Part shown: positions 34,395-43,194 of the stretch, piece by piece
Layout of the letters: each line of letters begins with the position of its first letter
Numbering within the stretch: the stretch's first letter is position 1
NCBI RefSeq assembly: GCF_026229185.1
Contig: NZ_JAGGJA010000001.1
Location: forward strand, 496,001 to 560,000
Length of the DNA stretch: 64,000 nt
Reading direction: 5' to 3'
Source of the DNA: Fodinibius salsisoli
GTDB taxonomy: Bacteria > Bacteroidota > Rhodothermia > Balneolales > Balneolaceae
Translations under genes and position numbers: made by a program
Notes under the pieces: generated by a model
Told to the model about the DNA's origin: nothing
Databases searched by the model: none
The model's input: only the letters and a program-made list of their open reading frames with translations

Positions 34395-35822
34395 TCACTC
34401 CTCCCACTGGGTATGAAACATCTTGCCCCGGGGCTGGTCGACCCGTTCATACTGATGGGCTCCAAAAAAGTCGCGTTGCGCCTGTATAAGATTTGCTGGC
34501 AGTCGCCCTGTCCGCAGACCGTCATAATGAGAAAGCGCCGCGGCCATCGCCGGTACCGGGATACCGGATTGCACACCGAAGGCCACCGCAGAACGCCAAT
34601 CTTGCTGACCGCTGGCCAGTATCTTTTGGAATACAGGAGCCATAAACAGGTGCGGTAGCTTCCCATTTTCACAGAACGCATCTGCTATCGGATGCAATAG
34701 TGCTGACCGGATAATACATCCCCCTTGCCATGTTTCAGCGACCTCTTGGAAAGATATATTCCATCCAAATTCTTGATTGGCTGCTTTTAACAACCAAAAC
34801 CCTTCCGCAAAGGCAACCAGGCTACCGGCCAGCAGTGCCTGTTGTAGTTGCTCCAACTTTAATTTTGGATCCGCTACGGCCCCCTCATTCTTAATGGCTT
34901 TGGAGGCTTCCTCCCTCAAGTCTTTAAAGCTGGATATGGTTCGGGCGTATACTGCTTCAGTAATCATCGGAAGCGGAATACCCAGCTCCAAAGCCGTCAA
35001 CGCGGTCCATCGGCCGGTTCCTTTTTGGCCAGCCTTGTCGAGGATATTATCAAGCACTAGTTCTTTCGGATTTTCTTCATCGCCTACTGTAAAAATCTTT
35101 GCCGTAATATCGAGCAGGTAACTTTCTAACAAATCGTTATTCCAGGCATGGAAGGTGTCGGCCATTTCACTATTGGTTAGCGCCAATCCCTCACTCATGA
35201 TCTGGTAACACTCTGCAAGTAGCTGCATGATGGCATATTCAATTCCATTATGCACCATCTTCACAAAATGCCCTGCGCCTTCGTTACCCATCCAAGAGCA
35301 GCAAGGGTTGCCATCTTCGTTTTTTGCGGCCGCGGCTTCTAACATCGGCTGAACAACTGCCCAGGCATTGGCGTCTCCCCCAGGCATTAACGAGGGACCA
35401 TAACGCGCTCCCTTTTCGCCTCCTGAGACCCCCATCCCCACATATTGAATGCCATGCTCGGCTGCGGCCGCCATCCGGCGATTTGTATCCGCATAGTGCG
35501 TATTACCACCATCTATGATGATATCTCCTGCATCAAGCAGTGGGGTTAGCTGATTGATCACGCTATCTACCGGTGCGCCCGCCTTGACCATCAGCAAAAC
35601 TTTTCGGGGGCGGTCCAGCGACTGGATAAAAGACTCCGCTTCCTGAAAGCCTTGAATATTTGTTTCAGCCGCAGGGCCCGACAGAAACGCATCAACCAAA
35701 TTTTCTTCGCCGGGCAAATCCAGGTTATAGACGGAAACCTGAAAGTTATGGTCATTAAAGTTCAAGGCTAAATTTCGCCCCATGACTCCAAGGCCGTAAA
35801 TACCGATGTCTGATTTTTTCAT
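34395..35822 (-). CDS. gnd: 6-phosphogluconate dehydrogenase (decarboxylating)
   Basis: 475 aa, the normal length of the long-form enzyme. The N-terminal NADP site is GIYGLGVMGRNLALN. Conserved blocks follow: IIDGGNTHYADTNRR, VGMGVSGGEKGARYGPSLMPGG (active-site loop), HFVKMVHNGIEYAIMQL with the catalytic lysine and asparagine, LDNILDKAGQKGTGRWTA, and the C-terminal LIQAQRDFFGAHQYER. It oxidises 6-phosphogluconate to ribulose 5-phosphate, CO2 and NADPH in the cytoplasm. It follows the gluconokinase gene by 72 bases on the same strand, so gluconate can be phosphorylated and oxidised by products of one operon. Confidence 0.97.
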   Translation of the reverse strand: MKKSDIGIYGLGVMGRNLALNFNDHNFQVSVYNLDLPGEENLVDAFLSGPAAETNIQGFQEAESFIQSLDRPRKVLLMVKAGAPVDSVINQLTPLLDAGDIIIDGGNTHYADTNRRMAAAAEHGIQYVGMGVSGGEKGARYGPSLMPGGDANAWAVVQPMLEAAAAKNEDGNPCCSWMGNEGAGHFVKMVHNGIEYAIMQLLAECYQIMSEGLALTNSEMADTFHAWNNDLLESYLLDITAKIFTVGDEENPKELVLDNILDKAGQKGTGRWTALTALELGIPLPMITEAVYARTISSFKDLREEASKAIKNEGAVADPKLKLEQLQQALLAGSLVAFAEGFWLLKAANQEFGWNISFQEVAETWQGGCIIRSALLHPIADAFCENGKLPHLFMAPVFQKILASGQQDWRSAVAFGVQSGIPVPAMAAALSHYDGLRTGRLPANLIQAQRDFFGAHQYERVDQPRGKMFHTQWEE

Positions 35823-35894
35823 AGCGTAATAATCTTCAAATTATGTCAACGGATCGTTCTTACTGCTCAATGTCTATATAAAACTTTCGGGATG

Positions 35895-36389
35895 CTAATG
35901 CTGTTCCTTCATTTGGATTTGCGCAATAATATCATCTACGATTTCGCCAGGTGGTTGGTCTATAGAAACGGTTATGGCCTCCCGGGGCTCTTCCAAGGCT
36001 TCAAATTGGGATTGAAGCAACTCTTCCGGCATAAAATGGTCTGACCTCTCGGCCAATCGACTGGCTATAAGCGAGAGGGTGCCCTTCAGATAAATAAAAG
36101 AGGCCTCTTCTTGAGAGGTGAGCGTAGCTCGATACTTTTGCTTCAGGGCTGAGCATGCCAGTACCGCTCCCCCGGACTGCTGCCACTCTTTAACGTTCTT
36201 AGCTAAATATTCGAGCCAGGGCCGTCGGTCATTATCATTCAACGGTTGACCGGAGGCCATTTTTTGAATATTAGCTTCCGGATGGAAGTTATCACCATCA
36301 AAAAAGGGCAGGTCCATGCGCTTAGCTAATTTTTGGCCAACGAGTGTTTTGCCCGCGCCGGAAACTCCCATCATTATATATACCATCAC
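35895..36389 (-). CDS. gntK: gluconokinase (GntK type)
   Basis: 164 aa, the usual length. The P loop is MGVSGAGKTLVG, followed by the substrate region FFDGDNFHPEANIQKMASG and PLNDNDRRPWLEYLA, the latter a family signature, then VLACSALKQKYRATL and FIYLKGTLSLIASRL. It phosphorylates D-gluconate with ATP to 6-phosphogluconate, the substrate of the gnd enzyme encoded just downstream. A 15-base gap from the UPF0489-like gene upstream suggests a three-gene operon. No gluconate permease is present in the window. Confidence 0.95.
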   Translation of the reverse strand: MMVYIMMGVSGAGKTLVGQKLAKRMDLPFFDGDNFHPEANIQKMASGQPLNDNDRRPWLEYLAKNVKEWQQSGGAVLACSALKQKYRATLTSQEEASFIYLKGTLSLIASRLAERSDHFMPEELLQSQFEALEEPREAITVSIDQPPGEIVDDIIAQIQMKEQH

Positions 36390-36404
36390 GTTATTAATTG
36401 TTTT

Positions 36405-37187
36405 TTAAGTACTGGAATCCAAATGCCTCCAATTGTTATTTTTATCAAACAGCTGGCTATTAACTACCTCCATAATGCGACAGGAATTCACAATTCCTCC
36501 GCAGTACGATGGCTCCTGAGCAATGGTCATACCATCTATTCGGGGTAACAGGTATTTAAAGAACTTATTCTCATAATCAATTACAGCTTTGATTTCCTGG
36601 GCCGAATACGGCTCAAAGGTATCAGGATAAACGATATTTCCCTTGCCATGAATAAAGTAGTCCAGGTCGACATCCAGAAAGATATTTTTATCCTTCCGCT
36701 GCTGTAAATAGTTTTCCAGCTGATTCAATTCCCTAAATTCCCGGATCGTATGGCGGTGGCCGTTCCGGTCGGTAAAGGTGTGTTGCATAGAATCAGCGGA
36801 ATTTTTTAGCAAGATAATATCACCTACAAGGTTTAACCAGGCCGCGCACAAAATATGTCCATCGTTGGTCTGATCAAACTTTTTCCATACATATTGAGCT
36901 ACTTCCGAAAGATTTGCTGAGTTTAGCCTGTCCAGTCCTTCTTTCTGTTCGGCCGTAGGCGGAGCGAGGTCCCGATGCCAGTCTATGGTTACCAGTGTGG
37001 GTGCCTCTTGCTGTAGCCAGCTATGGCTTTGAAGAACCCGCGTCCATTTCATCCAGAAAAAAAAGGCAAACCGGTGCTCCATCATTATGGCTTTCTCGAT
37101 GGCCCGATGATGTCCCGCGGGATGGGGGATCGTTTCTCGGAATGTACCAGGCGGATCGAAGTTTTCAGGGTCAATAATTTGGGGCAT
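36405..37187 (-). CDS. UPF0489-like protein
   Basis: 260 aa. The pattern HNRHIR-type histidines is replaced here by an arginase-like set: TIDWHRDLAPP near residue 75, and NIFLDVDLDYFIHGKGN at about 175-190, in which D-x-D-x-D resembles a metal site of ureohydrolase-like folds. This matches the UPF0489 (C5orf22-like) family. Function unknown; possibly a hydrolase. It heads the operon that continues with gntK and gnd, which might hint at a sugar-linked role, but I would not press this. Confidence 0.7.
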   Translation of the reverse strand: MPQIIDPENFDPPGTFRETIPHPAGHHRAIEKAIMMEHRFAFFFWMKWTRVLQSHSWLQQEAPTLVTIDWHRDLAPPTAEQKEGLDRLNSANLSEVAQYVWKKFDQTNDGHILCAAWLNLVGDIILLKNSADSMQHTFTDRNGHRHTIREFRELNQLENYLQQRKDKNIFLDVDLDYFIHGKGNIVYPDTFEPYSAQEIKAVIDYENKFFKYLLPRIDGMTIAQEPSYCGGIVNSCRIMEVVNSQLFDKNNNWRHLDSST

Positions 37188-37409
37188 AGTACTTCCTGTA
37201 TCCTATTGAATTAGACCTCATATCGCAAGTCGCACCCATAAATTAGGAGGAATACCGACAATCTCAACCCTGAAGTTATTCAGATCATGTTCTTTATCGT
37301 TCCCTATGTGACCTATTCCTGATTTTTGACACGTATACTATTAATGAAGGAGGGAATAGAGTGCCTTCCCTTGGATGTATCAATCTTTAATTAAAAAGAA
37401 AAAATTGTT

Positions 37410-38393
37410 ATGGAAACTATAAAAAAGAGAGCGAGCGAATATATCATTCTTAGAAAGCTACTACTTCTTGCACTTCCTCTGGCTTTAATACTGGGTACTA
37501 TCGCAGGTTGTGAAGGTCCCGCGGGGTCGGATGGCCCGCAAGGACCACAGGGTGAGCAGGGCCCCGAAGGGCCTATAGGGCCAGCTGGTGAAAATGGCAG
37601 TATTATCCATGCCGGTACCGGCGCCCCTGCTTCGGATATTGGCGAAATAGATGACTATTATTTAGATCAGGACACCGGGGAGCTGTATGGCCCTAAAACA
37701 AATAATGGCTGGGGAACCCCCATTAGCCTGCAAGGTCCCAAAGGAGACCAGGGCGACCAAGGACCACAGGGTGATCAGGGGCCACAAGGACCTGAAGGGC
37801 CTAAGGGCGATGATGGTGCCGACGGACAAGATGGTGAAGATGGAAGCCAGATTCACTCGGGCACCGGCGCTCCTGCAGCATCACTGGGCGTAGAGGGCGA
37901 CTACTACCTTGACAAATCCAACTTCCAGCTTTACGGCCCAAAAACCAACAGTGGCTGGGGTTCACCTCTTGATCTCAAGGGAACCGCAAACGTTATGTAC
38001 TCTGCCTGGACGAACCTGGATTCCGCTGTACGCGATACCACTATCGACGGAAGCGACATGCAAGTGGGCCATATTGATGCTCCACAGATCTCCCAGGAGA
38101 TCCTGGATCAAGGTACTATCAATGTCTACATGAACTTTTCCGGCGATATATACCCCTTGCCTTATACCAGCTATGCCGGCGGCGACGCAAATGTCATGGA
38201 CTTCTTACCAAGGTTGAATAGACTGTATATCACCCGATTTACCCTGGATAACAGCGCCAGCGTTGGCTTTGCCAGCAGCCTCGAATACCGGTTTGTCATC
38301 ATCCCGGGCAGCGTTGCAGTCAAACAAAAGCTCTCCCGAGAGCATATAAAGCAGATGTCGTACCAAGAAATCCAACAACGATTTGGCAGGTAA
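37410..38393 (+). CDS. collagen-like lipoprotein with a duplicated module
   Basis: 327 aa. A lipoprotein signal ends LGTIAGC near residue 34. Then comes a collagen-like Gly-X-Y tract (GPAGSDGPQGPQGEQGPEGP), a globular module (IHAGTGAPASDIGEIDDYYL to LYGPKTNNGWGTPISL), a second Gly-X-Y tract (GPKGDQGDQGPQGDQGPQGP), and a second copy of the module (IHSGTGAPAASLGVEGDYYL to LYGPKTNSGWGSPLDL). The last 120 residues form a separate domain. Such proteins sit on the cell surface as trimeric stalks. Preceded by AAAAAGAAAAAATTGTT without a clear SD; followed by a terminator. Function probably adhesive or structural, by inference. Confidence 0.85.
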   Translation: METIKKRASEYIILRKLLLLALPLALILGTIAGCEGPAGSDGPQGPQGEQGPEGPIGPAGENGSIIHAGTGAPASDIGEIDDYYLDQDTGELYGPKTNNGWGTPISLQGPKGDQGDQGPQGDQGPQGPEGPKGDDGADGQDGEDGSQIHSGTGAPAASLGVEGDYYLDKSNFQLYGPKTNSGWGSPLDLKGTANVMYSAWTNLDSAVRDTTIDGSDMQVGHIDAPQISQEILDQGTINVYMNFSGDIYPLPYTSYAGGDANVMDFLPRLNRLYITRFTLDNSASVGFASSLEYRFVIIPGSVAVKQKLSREHIKQMSYQEIQQRFGR

Positions 38394-38430
38394 GGCTAGC
38401 CAACCATTTATCTGATAAATTTGTACCTTG

Positions 38431-38465
38431 ATGGCTGCTGCCTCAATGGCAGTGGCCATTTTTTA
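38431..38465 (+). terminator. terminator of the collagen-like lipoprotein gene
   Basis: ATGGCTGCTGCC (38431-38442) pairs with GGCAGTGGCCAT (38448-38459) with two G-U pairs and a TCAAT loop, followed by TTTTTTA. It lies 38 bases after the stop. Confidence 0.75.
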
Positions 38466-38834
38466 TAGCTCCCTCTCTTTGTGAGCTGAAACAACCTTAA
38501 GTGTGCTAACATCCAGTTCTACCTGCTTATGGGCCCCATCTAAAGCCGCTTCAGTCAGTTCTGCTATTACTTCCAGATATGCGGCAGCAGACTTATTGCC
38601 ATCACGACATTTTCTGTAAATATTATGAAACTCATACTTAAGCTTCTGCCAATGGATAGAGTTTTTGGGAGCACGCCTCTGGATATATTGGGCCAGCTTA
38701 CGCTCAAAGATTGGCTGAAAATAGTTACCCTTGCACGCAGAGTGGTACATGTGTTTGATATCTTTTACAAGTCGGTAGCCCATCAGGGAGAAAAATAACT
38801 TCCACAGGTGTCCCCGTGGTGTCATCCCTGCCAA
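38463..38834 (-). CDS. hypothetical basic protein, 123 aa
   Basis: Predominantly helical and lysine/arginine-rich (LVKDIKHMYHSACKG, FERKLAQYIQRRAPKNS), with a C-terminal helix AAAYLEVIAELTEAALDG. No signal peptide or known motif. It may bind nucleic acid given its charge, but this is only a guess. The start ATG leads MAGMTPRGHLWKL. Divergent from the small gene at 38863. Its stop is overlapped by the terminator of the preceding plus-strand gene. Confidence 0.55.
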   Translation of the reverse strand: MAGMTPRGHLWKLFFSLMGYRLVKDIKHMYHSACKGNYFQPIFERKLAQYIQRRAPKNSIHWQKLKYEFHNIYRKCRDGNKSAAAYLEVIAELTEAALDGAHKQVELDVSTLKVVSAHKEREL

Positions 38835-38862
38835 AAATAGTTAGGGTTCAAAAAGACCAACA

Positions 38863-39114
38863 TTGTGCTTATCTTCATCTAACAAAAAGTTAAAAATAAC
38901 GACTTCTGTTTTGGTTGACTCTTATAAGCTGGGCTCCATTGAGGTAGAAATTACGGAAACTGATCACCCCAATAAATTACAAGTGGTCTGTAATGACGGT
39001 ACCTATCGATCTGAATTTACCGTCCGAAAATATGAGTATAAGAACTATAGAAGACATATGAATCAGCGTATCAAAAATGCGTATAAAGAGCAGCATAACG
39101 CTGAAGAAGAATAG
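38863..39114 (+). CDS. hypothetical small protein, 83 aa
   Basis: Open frame whose only early start is a TTG; no ATG or GTG is available, so the true N-terminus is uncertain. The sequence is strand-rich early (LKITTSVLVDSYKLGSIEVE) and basic/helical late (YEYKNYRRHMNQRIKNAYKE). No recognised domain. The composition suggests a real protein, perhaps nucleic-acid-binding. It is convergent with the htpX-like gene, 22 bases apart. Confidence 0.45.
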   Translation: MCLSSSNKKLKITTSVLVDSYKLGSIEVEITETDHPNKLQVVCNDGTYRSEFTVRKYEYKNYRRHMNQRIKNAYKEQHNAEEE

Positions 39115-39136
39115 CAAGGCACCAAGTCTCCTCTTT

Positions 39137-40003
39137 TTATTTAAACTGATACTCGCCGGTTCGCTCCATATACAGCAGACGACTAACCCGATCTTCAGTA
39201 TCTGGATGAGTCGCAAATAGACTCATCAGTTTTCCACCGCTAAAGGGGTTGACGGGAAACATATGGGATGTCGACCGCATCGCCGATTCCGAAACCCGCA
39301 TCGGCACTTCTTCGGCCGCCTTTTGGATACGTTGTAATGCTGATGCCAAATGTTGGGGATTACCTGAAATCTCCGCGCCCTCCCGATCAGCTTCATATTC
39401 ACGCGTCCGGCTGATGGCGGCTTTCAGCATCATTGCGGCGATAGGGGCTGTGATAAGAACGATCAACGCAACCAGGGGATTACTTCCCCGCTCGCTATTC
39501 CCCATTGGAATAAAATAAGCAAATTGAGCCAGTAAGCTCAGCGCGCTTACGACGGTAGTGACAATAGTCTGTGTTAGGATATCACGATTTTTAATATGAG
39601 CCAGCTCATGAGCTGTAACCCCACGCAACTCATTCCGGTTTAGTGTCTGCAGAATTCCCTGCGTAAATGCCACAGCCGCATGCTCTGGATTTCGTCCCGT
39701 TGCAAAGGCGTTCGGCTGTTGTTGCGGAATGATATACAATTTGGGCATCGGCAAATCTGCCCGTTCCACCAACTCGCTAACCATACGATACAGTTGAGGG
39801 TGCGACTGCTGGTCAATAAGTTGGGCATCATACATCCGCAATACCATTTTATCAGACTGCCAGTAGCTAAAAACGTTCATGCCCATGGCAACAATAAAGG
39901 CAATGATCAAACCTGTTGTACCTCCCAGAAGCTGTCCTACTATCATCAACAGGACAGCCACAAGTGTCATTAAAAATACCGTACGCAATCCATTTCTATT
40001 CAT
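39137..40003 (-). CDS. htpX: HtpX-like membrane zinc metalloprotease
   Basis: 288 aa from the ATG at 40003 (preceded by GGTGGGTGAAATT); a TTG five codons earlier is possible. Two N-terminal helices (about 6-40) are followed by YIIPQQQPNAFATGRNPEHA, the catalytic zinc motif THELAHIKNRD (H-E-x-x-H), a further hydrophobic pair around 140-195, and a downstream EYEADREGAEISGNP carrying the third ligand glutamate. The late SHMFPVNPFSGGKLMSLFATHP is typical of HtpX. It degrades damaged membrane proteins in the inner membrane together with FtsH in other bacteria. Confidence 0.95.
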   Translation of the reverse strand: MNRNGLRTVFLMTLVAVLLMIVGQLLGGTTGLIIAFIVAMGMNVFSYWQSDKMVLRMYDAQLIDQQSHPQLYRMVSELVERADLPMPKLYIIPQQQPNAFATGRNPEHAAVAFTQGILQTLNRNELRGVTAHELAHIKNRDILTQTIVTTVVSALSLLAQFAYFIPMGNSERGSNPLVALIVLITAPIAAMMLKAAISRTREYEADREGAEISGNPQHLASALQRIQKAAEEVPMRVSESAMRSTSHMFPVNPFSGGKLMSLFATHPDTEDRVSRLLYMERTGEYQFK

Positions 40004-40151
40004 AATTTCACCCACCAAGTTATGCTCACTTAGAAAGTATTAAATTCATTATACGTTCAAATTGTGGCAAGGTTTCTTATAGTTAACGCATAAGAATTTT
40101 TATTCATCTGTATACAACAACAATATTTGCGGAGAGCACCGTTTTGCATTG

Positions 40152-40742
40152 CTAAGCTGTTAACCAGTTTAGAACAGTATCCAGAACAATACCCTTTCGT
40201 TTGCTGATATCACCATCAACCTCTACACCAAGTAATGAACGATTGATTGCTGAAGATAAGGACGGGTAATAACAGAGTGAAAAGATATTGAGCAGTAGCT
40301 GCTCCGGCTGTACGGAGCTAACCATATAGTTAGAAGCTGCTTCTTCCAGCTGTTTCGTGAATGAGCCTTTTTCGAGAGTAACGTGCTCATCAAAGATCGG
40401 GAGGAGCCATTCGGTATTTCGATCGCTTTCTGTTAAGACAAATCCCAGGACCTCAGACTCCGATTGTGCCTTTTCCATACATACGGTAACCAGCTGGTCA
40501 ATTTTTTTGAAAAGGGGGATGTCTTTTTCCAACGTTTCAGATAATCCACTAAACATGAGCTCCACAGAACGGCTATATACCTGCTCAAACAGCTCTTTCT
40601 TGGTATTAAAGTAATAGTGGATCATAGCTTTGGTAACGCCAATCTGATCTGCGATCTTTTGAAGACGAGCCCCTTCATAACCATGAGCCAAAAATTCTCG
40701 GCGCGCGGCTTCTATAATTTCCGTTCTTGTATCCTCAGCCAT
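40152..40742 (-). CDS. TetR-family transcriptional regulator
   Basis: 196 aa. The N-terminal HTH reads RTEIIEAARREFLAHGYEGA, then RLQKIADQIGVTKAMIHYYF and NTKKELFEQVYSR, the standard TetR DNA-binding domain; a C-terminal helical ligand-binding domain follows. A perfect 16-bp palindrome AACTAATTAATTAGTT lies 2 bases upstream of its start (40745-40760), positioned to repress its own translation start region and perhaps the divergent NfeD-stomatin genes. Ligand and other targets unknown. Confidence 0.93.
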   Translation of the reverse strand: MAEDTRTEIIEAARREFLAHGYEGARLQKIADQIGVTKAMIHYYFNTKKELFEQVYSRSVELMFSGLSETLEKDIPLFKKIDQLVTVCMEKAQSESEVLGFVLTESDRNTEWLLPIFDEHVTLEKGSFTKQLEEAASNYMVSSVQPEQLLLNIFSLCYYPSLSSAINRSLLGVEVDGDISKRKGIVLDTVLNWLTA

Positions 40743-40744
40743 AA

Positions 40745-40760
40745 AACTAATTAATTAGTT
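40745..40760. promoter_or_regulatory. perfect 16-bp palindrome, candidate TetR operator
   Basis: AACTAATTAATTAGTT is identical to its reverse complement and begins 3 bases from the TetR start codon. Its length and position fit an autoregulatory operator of the neighbouring TetR protein. Confidence 0.55.
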
Positions 40761-41013
40761 AACCTTATATATAATTAAAATAAAGCCGGCCTGACATTAA
40801 GTCAAGCTATACTAACCAAGAAATTTATTGATGAAATAATCGATGGTTATCCTTTCTTAGATCCCCTGAAGACTCGCAGGCCCATCAACCAATACTTTAC
40901 CAGCCTAACTTTATCCGACAACCGTAATACTGGGTTCTTAGGGGGGCGTTAAAAATTAAAATTTAATCTCTACTACCTATTGTTTCCAAGGTGCTTTTTA
41001 ATATCTTACCTAT

Positions 41014-42318
41014 ATGAAGCGGTTGGCTATAGTCATATCATTTTTACTTCTAATGGCTGAACCAGGTTTGACTCAGCCAGATAGTACTTCTATGGGCCTG
41101 GCCGACTCTTCATCTGTGGCAATGATCTCCGTCAGAGGAACCATCTCACCTACTACAACCAACTATATCAACCGAGGTATTCGTGAAGCCAACGAGCTGG
41201 GTGCCGAGTGCCTGATTATTCAGTTAGATACGCCCGGTGGCTTGCTGGAGTCGACGAAGAATATTGTTCAGGCCTTCTTGGAATCAGATGATATGCCGGT
41301 AGTTGTATATGTGGCCCCTGAAGGAGCACGGGCGGCCAGTGCGGGCACCTTTATCACCATGGCGGCCCATATTGCTGTGATGGCTCCGACCACGACCATC
41401 GGGGCGGCCTCGCCGGTACAAATGGGGGGCGGGCAGGTCGACTCGGTAATGAAAAAGAAAATTTTCAACTACTCGGAGAGTTTTATTGAAAGTATTGCCA
41501 ACCGGCGCGATCGTAATGCTGAATGGGCTAAATCAGCAGTAAGAGACGGAGAGTCAATCACGGACGCGGAAGCCCTGGAGCTAAATGTCATTGATTTTAT
41601 AGCGGCCGATCGGGAAGAGCTGTTAGCCGGGATCGATGGCCGTGTGGTCAATGGAGATACCTTGCAAACCCGTAATGCCACCATCACAGAAATTCCAACC
41701 AACCTGGCTGAAAATCTCTTGGGCTTTATTATGCGTCCGGAAGTTATGCTCATCCTCACTATGATTGCCATTTATGGTATCATTGGAGAAGTAACGAATC
41801 CGGGGGCTATTGTACCCGGCATGGCCGGCGTTATTGCGCTTATTCTGGTGCTCTATGCTTCTGCCTCTATGCCCATCAATATTGCCGGCTTTGCGCTGAT
41901 TGGACTGGCTATTGTACTGTTTGTAGCAGAGGCCTTTACGCCGACCTTTGGCATCCTAATCGCGGGGGGAGCCGTATCTTTCTTCCTCGGGGCCCTGATG
42001 CTTTTTCAGGATCTTCCACAATCAATGGAGCTATCATGGGCTTGGCTCGTTCCGGCGACGGTGCTAACGACACTCTTTTTTGTCTGGATTGTCACTGAGG
42101 GCATCCGTGTACAGTTTGCCAATAATATTACCGGCAAGGAATCGATGATCGGCAAACAGGGAGAAGTTATTGAACCTATCGACGGCAATAGTGGACGCAT
42201 TTTTGTAAATGGCGAATATTGGAATGCTATAAGTGATGAAAAGATTACAGAAGGAGAAGCCTGCGAAATTATACAGATCGATGGACTTACTGCAAAAGTG
42301 AAACGTTCCTCTTCATGA
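41014..42318 (+). CDS. NfeD-like membrane-bound serine protease (ClpP fold)
   Basis: 434 aa, the long NfeD form. A signal peptide at 1-20 is followed by the SppA/ClpP-like domain (36-230): LIIQLDTPGGLLESTKNIVQ, and APEGARAASAGTFITMAAH with nucleophile S109; the general-base lysine is expected in the VMKKKIFNYSESF region. Four membrane helices lie between about 240 and 370 (GVIALILVLYASASM, IGLAIVLFVAEAFTP), then a C-terminal OB-fold NfeD domain (GKQGEVIEPIDGNSGRIFVNGEYW). It is followed 28 bases later by a stomatin gene, the conserved NfeD-slipin pairing for membrane protein quality control. Confidence 0.95.
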   Translation: MKRLAIVISFLLLMAEPGLTQPDSTSMGLADSSSVAMISVRGTISPTTTNYINRGIREANELGAECLIIQLDTPGGLLESTKNIVQAFLESDDMPVVVYVAPEGARAASAGTFITMAAHIAVMAPTTTIGAASPVQMGGGQVDSVMKKKIFNYSESFIESIANRRDRNAEWAKSAVRDGESITDAEALELNVIDFIAADREELLAGIDGRVVNGDTLQTRNATITEIPTNLAENLLGFIMRPEVMLILTMIAIYGIIGEVTNPGAIVPGMAGVIALILVLYASASMPINIAGFALIGLAIVLFVAEAFTPTFGILIAGGAVSFFLGALMLFQDLPQSMELSWAWLVPATVLTTLFFVWIVTEGIRVQFANNITGKESMIGKQGEVIEPIDGNSGRIFVNGEYWNAISDEKITEGEACEIIQIDGLTAKVKRSSS

Positions 42319-42346
42319 GGCCAACTGTAACATAACCTATAACGCT

Positions 42347-43192
42347 ATGGAAAATGGGAATGAACTTGTAAACTCAATCACTTGGATCATAACCATTGCT
42401 GTTCTGGCAGCCATCCTGTTGCCTCAGATGTTTAAGATATTGCGGGAATATGAACGCGCCGTAGTCTTCAGGCTGGGTAAATATAAAAGCACCAAGGGGC
42501 CGGGCTTAATTGTGCTGATTCCCTTTATTGATAAGATTGAGCGGGTAGATTTGCGCGTGCTTACCATCAATGTGGACAAACAAGAGGTGATCACTAAAGA
42601 TAACGTTACTGTAAACGTGGATGCTATCACCTTTTTCAGGGTCATAGATGCAGAAGAGGCTGTCATCCAGGTAGAGCGCTACATCCATGCAACCTCCATG
42701 CTGGCTCAAACGACACTCCGAAGTATCGTCGGACAGGTTGAGCTGGATGAACTGCTGGCCAACCGTGACAAGGTGAATAAGAATATCCAGGAAATTATTG
42801 ATCGCCAGACTGATCCCTGGGGCATCAAAGTGGTTTCCGTGGAAGTACGGGACGTGGTGCTGCCCGAAAACATGAAGCGTGCCATGGCGCGACAAGCTGA
42901 AACCGAACGTGACCGGCGGGCCAAAGTCATTAATGCCCAAGGGGAATACCAGGCCGCCGAGCGACTGGTGGATGCCGCCAAGATGATGGAAAAAGCCCCC
43001 ATGGCACTGCAGCTTCGCTTCCTGCAGACCATGAATGAAGTAGCCGAAGAAAACAGCACTTTTGCCTTACTTCCGCTGCCGATGGAATTTATGGAATCAT
43101 TCAAGGGGATAAGCAATATGAATATCCCACAGGCGCCCAATATTGATCCGGATAACGGTAATAGTGATGACAATGATCAAGAAAACACCTAA
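42347..43192 (+). CDS. slipin/stomatin (SPFH, band 7) membrane protein
   Basis: 281 aa. One N-terminal membrane helix (about 8-28) is followed by the SPFH domain beginning LREYERAVVFRLGKYKSTKG, with PFIDKIERVDLRVLTIN and ERYIHATSMLAQTTLRSIVG, and the conserved WGIKVVSVEVRDVVLPENMK. A coiled coil rich in A, E and R follows (RQAETERDRRAKVINAQGEY). It oligomerises at the inner membrane, and its C-terminus is usually the substrate of the partner NfeD protease, whose gene lies directly upstream. Same operon as the propeller gene that starts 2 bases after its stop. Confidence 0.96.
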   Translation: MENGNELVNSITWIITIAVLAAILLPQMFKILREYERAVVFRLGKYKSTKGPGLIVLIPFIDKIERVDLRVLTINVDKQEVITKDNVTVNVDAITFFRVIDAEEAVIQVERYIHATSMLAQTTLRSIVGQVELDELLANRDKVNKNIQEIIDRQTDPWGIKVVSVEVRDVVLPENMKRAMARQAETERDRRAKVINAQGEYQAAERLVDAAKMMEKAPMALQLRFLQTMNEVAEENSTFALLPLPMEFMESFKGISNMNIPQAPNIDPDNGNSDDNDQENT

Positions 43193-43194
43193 CT

